The translations under genes and the position numbers were made by a program. From the NCBI GenBank assembly GCA_947172705.1, contig CAMWCA010000017.1, positions 1 through 58,046 of the forward strand: DNA of 58,046 nt, given 5' to 3'. Positions 52,407 through 58,046 of this stretch are shown here, in pieces. This stretch comes from an uncultured Lachnospiraceae bacterium (GTDB taxonomy: Bacteria > Bacillota > Clostridia > Lachnospirales > Lachnospiraceae). The notes beneath the pieces were generated by a model. That model saw only the letters and a list, made by a program, of their open reading frames with translations. It ran no database searches and was not told the DNA's origin. Position 1 is the stretch's first letter. Each line of letters begins with the position of its first letter.

Positions 52407-52436
52407 TTTATTTCCTTTCAAATAACAAGTTTACTG

Positions 52437-52465
52437 TTGACAAATAATTGAAAATTCTGAATAAT
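52437..52465 (+). promoter_or_regulatory. Promoter of the LacI-family gene
   Basis: TTGACA (52437-52442) and AATAAT (52460-52465) at 17-bp spacing. The opposite strand carries the leader of the GH13 gene, so the regulator and enzyme promoters overlap. Confidence 0.65.
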
Positions 52466-52497
52466 AATGGATAAATGCTTTTTAAAGGAGGATGATT

Positions 52498-53295
52498 ATG
52501 GTTCGGAAGGTTACGATTAAAGATGTTGCACGTGAAGCCGGTGTTTCCGTTGCTACCGTTTCTTATGTAGTCAATCAACGTACGGATCTGCGCATCAGCG
52601 ATGCAACCCGCAAAAAGGTATTACAGGTCATAAACCTGCTGAACTACACGCCCAACCAGGCGGCAAAAGCGCTTGCCACCAACCGCAAGGATCTTCTTGC
52701 CATCTTCTCATCTCCTGCCAGCTCCCTGTTGAAAAAGGCGGAGCAGTTGAATACGATTCAGTTTTTATCACAATTTCTTCATAAAAAAAATTTCAGTCTT
52801 ATCTACTTAGGGCATGATTACAATGAAAAATGTGAACAGGCAGATGCGATCATCTGTTATGACGTATCTTCTGCATGTTTCCACCAGCTTGGGGATAACA
52901 ACTTTATCCCTTTGATCGCCCTGGACTGCATGATCGATGATCCCCTTTTCTTCCAGATCAACACAGATTACCGACTGCTTTCAGAAAAAGCCCAAAGCTT
53001 TTTTCACGGCGAACCCTATCGGTATGTATTGCTCCAAACCGACAATCAGGAAAAAGCCGATTTCCTTCAGACTATATTTTCCGATATCCTTTTTATTGAT
53101 CGCTTAGACGACCTGCGTTCCCTGTCCGGACAGAATCTTTTCGTTACGGAATCCACCCTTCACTCTCTATTAAAGGATCAGAACAATGTCTGTTTCATCC
53201 CTTCCCTCTCTGATGCAAAGGTGGAAGCCATGCTGCAGTGTATCGAAAATGCCCTTCAGAGAACGCTGACCGACCAGCACCATATTCTTGTATAA
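52498..53295 (+). CDS. LacI family regulator (MalR-like), short form
   Basis: 265 aa. The LacI helix-turn-helix is clear: VTIKDVAREAGVSVATVSYV, followed by the hinge NYTPNQAAKALATNRKDLLA. The sugar-binding part is shorter than the usual 270 residues and diverges, with weak periplasmic-binding-protein similarity, so it may recognise its effector unusually or have lost part of the domain. Start at 52498 is 6 nt after AAGGAGG; an ATG two codons earlier abuts that site. Divergent from the glucan operon, which it probably controls. Confidence 0.88.
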   Translation: MVRKVTIKDVAREAGVSVATVSYVVNQRTDLRISDATRKKVLQVINLLNYTPNQAAKALATNRKDLLAIFSSPASSLLKKAEQLNTIQFLSQFLHKKNFSLIYLGHDYNEKCEQADAIICYDVSSACFHQLGDNNFIPLIALDCMIDDPLFFQINTDYRLLSEKAQSFFHGEPYRYVLLQTDNQEKADFLQTIFSDILFIDRLDDLRSLSGQNLFVTESTLHSLLKDQNNVCFIPSLSDAKVEAMLQCIENALQRTLTDQHHILV

Positions 53296-53327
53296 ACAAC
53301 GAATACACGTTTTTTATGATGAAGCAG

Positions 53328-53358
53328 TACCGCTCTTAAGAAGACCTTAAGAGCGGTA
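53328..53358. terminator. Bidirectional terminator between lacI-like gene and starch-binding lipoprotein gene
   Basis: TACCGCTCTTAAG and CTTAAGAGCGGTA form a 13-bp perfect stem with a 5-nt loop, between convergent stops. Plus tail is TCTGTTTATT; the minus side is followed by TTTTTT about 15 nt on. Confidence 0.8.
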
Positions 53359-53363
53359 TCTGT

Positions 53364-54560
53364 TTATTCAAATGCAACTGTAAGTACCTGAGTGGACGGA
53401 TCGTAAGTAAAGGTATAGCTTCCCCCTGCTCCTGCAACCAGATTTGCGCTCTCTGTACCCGTTACATAAGACAGGCTCTCCGCATCGTCTTCCGCAATAT
53501 TCACATAACGGATGTATTCATTTCCTACACTTTCCACATCCTCCGCTGTAACCAAAGAGGTAAACATAAATTCATCCCCTTCTTCCAGTGTGATCGTCAG
53601 CGTATAAATACCGTTCTCCTCCGTAAACTTGGTCTCATCAGAATAAACATCCTTCCAGTCTGTAATTTTCGCACCCTTGATATAGTAATCTGTATGGGTT
53701 TCTATGCCGCTTGCCTCTGATTCTCCATTATAAACCCATGCGATGCTGTCATAAGGATTGATGTTAAAGTTTTCCTTATTGTCCTCCGAATAGCTGGACG
53801 CAGTTGTATCATAGGTGTCTTCGCCCGGATAGGTGGTAAGGGTAAATGTATAATTGCCGGGAACATTTACTTTAATGTTTGCTCTCTTTACCCCTGTATC
53901 GCCCAATCCGCCTGAATTGGCAAAGTATTCCTCACCGTCCAGCGTAATGGTGTTCAAATACCCGTATCCTCTTTGATTTTCCCATGCACTGTTCATGGCA
54001 AACTGGAATTCATCCCCTTGTTCCAGATCCAGCGTAATGGTATAGATATTTGCCTCCGGGTTTTCTTCCTTCTGCATGGTCTGGGCATCTCCCACCACAC
54101 TTCCCCAACTGGATTCCATAAGTACAGGGCTCTTTCCACTTCCCAGGATCACAAAGGTTCTGGTGTCTTCCACATAAGACACAAATCCTGCAAATACCGA
54201 GGTATCCTCTGTAATAGCCGTCTCAAAATCAAAACGGTGACTCATCTGAGGCGTTGCAAACCATCCGGCAAAGGTATATCCTTCCTTTTCGGGAACATAC
54301 TCTTCCAATAATGCCCCGTCTTCTGCCTCTACAGTCTGCAATACCGTTGTTCCGTCAGAATCATAAAAGGTCACTGTATGTGCCTGTGCCTGCTGGGGTT
54401 CCTCCTGCGTCTCTTCCTTCTGTGTTTCTTCGCCGACTTCCTGTCTTACCTCCGCCTCTGTGTTCTGACTGCTTTCCTGCGCACCACCCCCTGATCCGCA
54501 TGCAGCCAGGCTGATAGCCGTTGCTGCCAATACACTTACTGCCATTAATCTCTTTTTCAT
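53364..54560 (-). CDS. Surface lipoprotein with InlB-type repeat and starch-binding-like domains
   Basis: 398 aa. Signal peptide and lipobox AISLAACGSGGG, then a Glu/Gln-rich spacer of about 40 residues. Next is a Listeria/Bacteroides (InlB, Flg_new) beta-grasp repeat (about 70-145: HTVTFYDSDGTTVLQTVEAE, EGYTFAGWFATP). Two tandem beta-sandwich modules follow (about 150-265 and 280-398), each with TYTxTLxLEExGDEFxF-like strands (IYTITLDLEQGDEFQFAMNS; IYTLTITLEEGDEFMFTS), similar to SusE/SusF-type starch-binding modules. Likely captures alpha-glucan at the cell surface for the adjacent import system. Confidence 0.8.
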   Translation of the reverse strand: MKKRLMAVSVLAATAISLAACGSGGGAQESSQNTEAEVRQEVGEETQKEETQEEPQQAQAHTVTFYDSDGTTVLQTVEAEDGALLEEYVPEKEGYTFAGWFATPQMSHRFDFETAITEDTSVFAGFVSYVEDTRTFVILGSGKSPVLMESSWGSVVGDAQTMQKEENPEANIYTITLDLEQGDEFQFAMNSAWENQRGYGYLNTITLDGEEYFANSGGLGDTGVKRANIKVNVPGNYTFTLTTYPGEDTYDTTASSYSEDNKENFNINPYDSIAWVYNGESEASGIETHTDYYIKGAKITDWKDVYSDETKFTEENGIYTLTITLEEGDEFMFTSLVTAEDVESVGNEYIRYVNIAEDDAESLSYVTGTESANLVAGAGGSYTFTYDPSTQVLTVAFE

Positions 54561-54599
54561 TTTTTCCTCCATTCCGAAGCGTTTTGTGCTGAGGAAGGC

Positions 54600-54622
54600 G
54601 AGCGAAATGCCTAATTTCGCTC
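54600..54622 (-). promoter_or_regulatory. Leader stem-loop 1 of the starch-binding lipoprotein gene
   Basis: GAGCGAAAT (54600-54608) and ATTTCGCTC (54614-54622) form a 9-bp perfect stem with a GCCTA loop, in the untranslated leader on the minus strand, about 40 nt before the start codon. Confidence 0.65.
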
Positions 54623-54633
54623 TGCCATCACGG

Positions 54634-54658
54634 AATTTGTGACGCTTCGGCACAAATT
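54634..54658 (-). promoter_or_regulatory. Leader stem-loop 2 of the starch-binding lipoprotein gene
   Basis: AATTTGTG (54634-54641) and CACAAATT (54651-54658) form an 8-bp stem with a 9-nt loop. The loop holds CGCTTCGG, which recurs in the ribosome-binding leader at 54575-54584 as CCGAAGCG on the plus strand, so alternative pairing is possible. Confidence 0.6.
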
Positions 54659-54662
54659 CTTG

Positions 54663-54696
54663 GTTGAATAAATTGCTATCGAGCAATTTATTCAAC
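54663..54696 (-). promoter_or_regulatory. Leader stem-loop 3 of the starch-binding lipoprotein gene
   Basis: GTTGAATAAATTGCT (54663-54677) and AGCAATTTATTCAAC (54682-54696) form a 15-bp perfect stem with an ATCG loop. No U-run follows, so a plain terminator is unlikely. Confidence 0.7.
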
Positions 54697-54718
54697 TGTT
54701 GCCTCCATTCTCTTTTAT

Positions 54719-54730
54719 TTAACCGTTTAA
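54719..54730. promoter_or_regulatory. LacI-type operator, copy 1
   Basis: TTAACCGTTTAA with a CG centre, the form used by LacI-family sugar regulators. An identical 12-mer lies 57 bp away, allowing looping. Downstream of the predicted start of transcription. Confidence 0.65.
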
Positions 54731-54775
54731 ATAAACTGGTAAAAAGGAAGCAAATCATTTTTCCTTTTGATTTGC

Positions 54776-54787
54776 TTAACCGTTTAA
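54776..54787. promoter_or_regulatory. LacI-type operator, copy 2
   Basis: The same 12-mer TTAACCGTTTAA, about 9 bp downstream of the -10 of the promoter at 54796-54824, so it should cover the transcription start. The nearby LacI-family gene at 52498 is the likely partner. Confidence 0.65.
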
Positions 54788-54795
54788 ACAATTTA

Positions 54796-54824
54796 AATTT
54801 ACCACGTTTTGCGAATGTTGTCAA
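54796..54824 (-). promoter_or_regulatory. Promoter of the starch-binding lipoprotein gene
   Basis: On the minus strand TTGACA (54824-54819) and TAAATT (54801-54796) are 17 bp apart. The transcript has a leader of about 230 nt. Confidence 0.75.
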
Positions 54825-54930
54825 GGTTTTGTATTTATTTTAATACATTGTTTTTCCCCCATCTTTTTTAGTTATTCTTTTCGAAAATTATAAAATTCCA
54901 TATAGTTTCCGACTTATAAGTCTAAAACTA

Positions 54931-54958
54931 TTGATTTTTGCAAATTTGTGGGTATAAT
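54931..54958 (+). promoter_or_regulatory. Promoter of the AAA/DUF4143 ATPase gene
   Basis: TTGATT (54931-54936) and TATAAT (54953-54958) with 16-bp spacing. Confidence 0.6.
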
Positions 54959-54989
54959 TATAGATAAAAGATTTACCCGGAGGAATATT

Positions 54990-56219
54990 ATGACTGAGCT
55001 TATCAATCGCCCTGAATATTTAGATCAACTGATTCAAAATAAAGATGTGGATCTGGTCAAGATCGTTACCGGCATTCGCCGATGTGGAAAATCATCCCTG
55101 CTGGATCTGTTTCATCAATACCTGTCTGCGCATGGAGTCGCCGATGCCAATATTATTCATATGAATCTGGAATCATTGCGTTATAGAGAGCTTTCAGATT
55201 ATCTTGCCTTCTATGATTATGTCAGTGAACGCATTCCCAAAGACGGGAAAACTTATCTGATATTTGATGAACTTCAGGCCATAGAACATTGGGAAAAAGC
55301 GGTCGAATCTTTCCGCCTTGATTTTGATGTGGATATCTACATCACGGGGTCCAATGCCTACCTGCTTTCCACTGAGTTTTCTACACTGCTTTCCGGCAGG
55401 TATGTGGAAATCCGTATGCTTCCATTATCATTTAAGGAGTTTTTGACCTTTTACGAATTTGAAGTTTCTGTTACGATAGAAGAAAAATTCCAGAAATATC
55501 TTCAGTTTGGCGGTATGCCAATTCTAAGGGAATACCGCTTCAACGAAGCGAGAAGCAATCAGGCGTTAGAAGGCATCTACTCCACGGTAGTGTTGCGCGA
55601 TATTTTACAACGCTGCAATCAGGCTGATCAGGGAACGCTGCAAAAAATCGTACTGTTCCTTTGCTCCAACATTGGCAGTATCACTTCTCCCAACAGTATC
55701 GGCAATATCCTGTCCAATGAAGGAAATATTCAAAGCGGAAAGGGTAAAAATGTAGCTGGTAAAACTGTAGATAAATACATCTCCATGCTGCGCAACGCAT
55801 TTATCTTCTATTCGGTTTGCCGATATGATGTGAAAGGCAAGCAGTTGCTGAAAACATTGGGAAAAAACTACATCATCGATATGGGCTTTCGCAACATGTT
55901 GCTGGGCTATCGTGATGCAGATCGCGGACATATCATTGAAAATATTGTGTTTTTGGAACTGGTTCGGCGCGATTATCGTGTCTATATTGGAAAAGTTGGG
56001 GAAACGGAAGTTGATTTCGTAGCTGAAAAGCCCAATGATAAGCTGTATATCCAGGTAACAGAAAATATGCAGTCGCCGGAAACTCGTGAACGAGAGCTCC
56101 GACCACTGCGTATGATACCGGATAACTATGAAAAAATTGTATTGTCCATGGATAGAAGCTATATCAACTCTTACGACGGTATTAAATCCCTGTATTTGAT
56201 TGATTGGCTGCTGTCCTGA
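54990..56219 (+). CDS. AAA family ATPase with DUF4143 domain
   Basis: 409 aa. AAA_14 domain with Walker A KIVTGIRRCGKSSLLDLFHQ and Walker B TYLIFDELQAIEHWEKAVES; DUF4143 with FGGMPILREYRFNEARSNQA and ILQRCNQADQGTLQKIVLF; the C-terminus (YIGKVGETEVDFVAEKPNDK) resembles PD-(D/E)XK-type endings of these proteins. Family members are widespread, often multi-copy accessory genes of unknown role, sometimes considered toxin- or defence-related. ATG at 54990 follows GGAGGA; AT-rich and next to a DUF1016 gene. Confidence 0.88.
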   Translation: MTELINRPEYLDQLIQNKDVDLVKIVTGIRRCGKSSLLDLFHQYLSAHGVADANIIHMNLESLRYRELSDYLAFYDYVSERIPKDGKTYLIFDELQAIEHWEKAVESFRLDFDVDIYITGSNAYLLSTEFSTLLSGRYVEIRMLPLSFKEFLTFYEFEVSVTIEEKFQKYLQFGGMPILREYRFNEARSNQALEGIYSTVVLRDILQRCNQADQGTLQKIVLFLCSNIGSITSPNSIGNILSNEGNIQSGKGKNVAGKTVDKYISMLRNAFIFYSVCRYDVKGKQLLKTLGKNYIIDMGFRNMLLGYRDADRGHIIENIVFLELVRRDYRVYIGKVGETEVDFVAEKPNDKLYIQVTENMQSPETRERELRPLRMIPDNYEKIVLSMDRSYINSYDGIKSLYLIDWLLS

Positions 56220-56514
56220 ACGGATTATGTGAGATTTTTGTTATCATATGGAGCAAATTGCTTCTCTTGGCATTATACTCTTTTACCTCTTGCTAAACCA
56301 ACTGCGAACTACTGCGAACTCGTTTTCCTAAGCTCCATTCAATAAAAAGCCCTAAAAATCATATATTTGGAGATTTTACCCTATTACTTAGCGCTTACTA
56401 AACAGCAACCATCGCTCACCCGCATGGAGGGTAGTTTTACGTTGAACGCATTTCCGTTTCTCCGCCTGAAACTCCAATGCACTCAACAGGGTCTATCCGC
56501 CCAAAATAAAACGG

Positions 56515-56534
56515 CTTTCGGAAAACCCCGAAAG
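56515..56534. terminator. Terminator-like hairpin
   Basis: CTTTCGG and CCGAAAG form a 7-bp stem with a 6-nt loop. T-rich tracts on both sides (AATTTT on plus, GTTTTATTTT on minus) suggest possible function in either direction. Confidence 0.5.
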
Positions 56535-56711
56535 TCTTAATTTTACTGAATAAATTATAATTACTCGACGATAGTAGCCCCCTATCAGCCCCTACTGTAC
56601 GACCACCCTCACGAATAGGTGGGGAGAACCTTGTGTGGCAAAGGGCATGTATTCGGGGTTTTCTATTATCATATTTTCTAAAAATAATGATTTTCTCTAT
56701 ATTTCCAAAAT

Positions 56712-56733
56712 TTTTGTAGCCATTTTGTAGCCA
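56712..56733. repeat. Tandem 11-bp repeat
   Basis: TTTTGTAGCCA occurs twice in immediate succession, 30 bp from the end of the DUF1016 gene. Short tandem repeats of this kind occur at integrase arm sites, but no integrase is present. Confidence 0.6.
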
Positions 56734-56763
56734 CGACACACATAGGCATCCAAAAACAACTTT

Positions 56764-57861
56764 CTACAAATCCGTCCCTTCATCTATCCATTCCTTTAAT
56801 TTCTTCTGAAGTTCCTTCTTATCAGGCAAATACAATTGATACTCTGATGCATAAATATTGGCATCTTCCGGCAATGTAATTTCTACAAGGGCATCATCCT
56901 TTTCCTTGCACAACAGAATACCTACCGTTGGATTTTCCTCTGGCAACTTTTCATATCTATCATAATAATGTACATACATCAACATCTGACCCAAATCCTG
57001 ATGTGTAAGTTTGTCAATCTTTAAATCTATCAGCACATAGCAGCGTAAAAGTCTGTTATAGAATACAAGATCCACATAATAGTTATCTTCATTAAATGTA
57101 AATCTCTTCTGTCTTGCTTCAAACAGATATCCTTTTCCCAATTCCAGCAAAAATTTTTGTAATTTATTGATAATTGCAGTCTCCAAATCAGATTCCACGT
57201 ATTTTGCTTTTTCATCTAACCCAAGAAACTCAAGCACCGTAGGCTGTTTCACGATATCCTGTGGTTTTGTAATGATATTACCCTCAGATGCAAGCCGCAT
57301 TACCTCGTCCTTTTCTCTACTCAAAGCCAGCCTTTCATACAAACTCGAATTATATTGTCTTTGCAGTGTCCGTATTCCCCACGCCTCATTTGTTGCCTCT
57401 ATTTCATAAAATTTTCTCTCATTTTCATCTTTTATACGCATCAACTGAAGATAATGAGACCACGGAAGCGTAAACGGTACTTCTTTTTCAAAAAAGCTAA
57501 ACACTGTTTCGCTTTTTTCAATAGCAAAAAGGCTAAACACTGTTTCACTTATTCGGTTATTATATGTCAAATAAAATTTTCTGGCATTTTTCAAAGTATC
57601 CTCTGAAAATCCTCTTTCATACCGTTGTGTCAATGCTTCTGAAAGCCTTTTAATCACACGCTGACCATACTTCGCTCTACTCTTACCCTGTTGCTGTTCT
57701 TCCACGATCCATCTTCCTAAAGAATAAAATGTCATTAATTGAATAATGTTAATTTGTTTCCCTGTAATTCCTCTTGCATATTCAATTAAATCTATTGAAT
57801 TTTTACACAATTCATTCAATGACTTGTCCGTATCTATTATTTCCAGTAAATCCTTTTCCAT
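56764..57861 (-). CDS. DUF1016 PDDEXK nuclease domain protein (YhcG-like)
   Basis: 365 aa. N-terminal DUF1016 region (about 30-200: RWIVEEQQQGKSRAKYGQRV, GFSEDTLKNARKFYLTY, LPWSHYLQLMRI) and C-terminal nuclease domain (about 210-365) with VDLVFYNRLLRCYVLIDLKI, a D-x(n)-DxK active site, followed by HQDLGQMLMYVHYYDR. Often found in restriction and defence islands; exact role unclear. Unusually, the stretch ahead of the WSHY motif contains a short tandem duplication (SETVFSLFAIEK / SETVFSFFEKE). No RBS better than GGGGGC is seen. Confidence 0.88.
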   Translation of the reverse strand: MEKDLLEIIDTDKSLNELCKNSIDLIEYARGITGKQINIIQLMTFYSLGRWIVEEQQQGKSRAKYGQRVIKRLSEALTQRYERGFSEDTLKNARKFYLTYNNRISETVFSLFAIEKSETVFSFFEKEVPFTLPWSHYLQLMRIKDENERKFYEIEATNEAWGIRTLQRQYNSSLYERLALSREKDEVMRLASEGNIITKPQDIVKQPTVLEFLGLDEKAKYVESDLETAIINKLQKFLLELGKGYLFEARQKRFTFNEDNYYVDLVFYNRLLRCYVLIDLKIDKLTHQDLGQMLMYVHYYDRYEKLPEENPTVGILLCKEKDDALVEITLPEDANIYASEYQLYLPDKKELQKKLKEWIDEGTDL

Positions 57862-58046
57862 TATTCAGCCCCCAATACCATTCTTAATATATCCAGATAT
57901 TACCAATACGTATTTCCCCACTTTATTCACATATTTAGGAATTACATAATTAGCGCTTCTTTAGTACAAATCACCTATATATCTCAATTTTTATACACTA
58001 CTGTAATGATAATTGTGTTACATTATTTGCTTCAAGCAATTCTTTT
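57862..58046. other. Upstream region of the DUF1016 gene at the window edge
   Basis: AT-rich sequence with no coding frame of note; the promoter of the DUF1016 gene should lie here but no hexamer pair stands out. Confidence 0.4.

Larger units (their letters stand above)
56220..56763. other. Intergenic region, likely decayed accessory DNA
   Basis: 544 bp without a convincing gene. A minus-strand frame (56437-56739) has a low-quality composition and no ribosome binding site. Visible elements are a hairpin at 56515-56534 and an 11-bp tandem repeat at 56712-56733. A tyrosine-recombinase remnant was considered but is not supported. Confidence 0.5.

Noticed and set aside
52407..52497. LacI operator in the GH13/LacI divergent region
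   Set aside because: No CG-centred dyad like TTAACCGTTTAA was found there, so control of the operon by that regulator remains inferred from position.
56437..56739. Minus-strand 100-residue frame with an HALCHT-like string recalling a tyrosine recombinase
   Set aside because: The resemblance covers only a few residues, the Arg and Phe of the family motif are out of place, and there is no ribosome binding site; treated as chance or at best a decayed remnant.
54990..57861. AAA/DUF4143 plus DUF1016 pair as a defined anti-phage system
   Set aside because: They are convergent, separated by 540 bp of non-coding DNA, and match no known system of linked genes; only an accessory context can be claimed.

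Overview
The window is a chromosomal segment of a Gram-positive, endospore-forming, anaerobe-type Firmicute, most likely a gut Lachnospiraceae-like member of the Clostridia. This rests on a complete spoIIIA operon, spoIVB, a Spo0A-type DNA-binding domain, CotF-like coat proteins, AGGAGG-type ribosome binding sites, and the clostridial order asp23-nusB-xseAB-ispA-dxs-tlyA-nadK-argR-recN-spoIVB. Species is not assigned. No rRNA, tRNA, CRISPR array or complete insertion sequence was recognised.

Layout. (1) 1-1.7 kb: AT-rich accessory PadR regulator plus CPBP membrane protein. (2) 1.7-7 kb, minus strand: yicC-gmk-rpoZ, rimO-pgsA-cinA and a membrane-anchored DUF3298-like protein. (3) 7-9.4 kb: RqcH/NFACT gene on plus, then two small spore coat proteins. 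(4) 9.4-17.5 kb, minus: spoIVB, a LytTR response regulator, an S66 carboxypeptidase, YitT, a Spo0A C-domain-only protein, glycogen synthase and a SpoVB-like flippase. (5) 17.6-29.7 kb: the housekeeping run recN back to prfC, including isoprenoid (dxs, ispA), NAD (nadK), arginine (argR) and exonuclease VII genes. (6) 29.8-35.1 kb: spoIIIAA-AH, the mother-cell export apparatus needed for late forespore gene expression; SpoIVB, made later in the forespore, signals back across the same membranes. (7) 35.2-40.5 kb: pnp, rpsO, a lipoprotein, degV.

(8) 40.5-46.5 kb is an accessory regulatory block: a coiled-coil protein and a LytTR regulator that share the same 21-bp-periodic direct-repeat sites; a YtrA-type GntR regulator with an ABC transporter; and, divergent from it, a TetR regulator with a serine hydrolase, followed by a convergent CPBP protease. 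(9) 46.6-54.8 kb is an alpha-glucan utilisation locus: cytoplasmic GH13 enzyme, solute-binding lipoprotein and two MalF/MalG permeases in one operon, a divergent LacI regulator, and a surface lipoprotein with starch-binding-like modules behind a structured leader and two LacI-type operators. No MalK ATPase is encoded here. A 290-bp foldback element follows the operon. (10) 54.9-58 kb: an AAA/DUF4143 ATPase and a DUF1016 PDDEXK nuclease-like protein, AT-rich and probably acquired.

Most notable: the foldback element at 46617-46906; the slot next to spoIVB where spo0A usually lies, here taken by a LytTR regulator with a receiver-less Spo0A protein nearby; the two-target LytTR circuit; and the multi-hairpin leader of the starch-binding lipoprotein.
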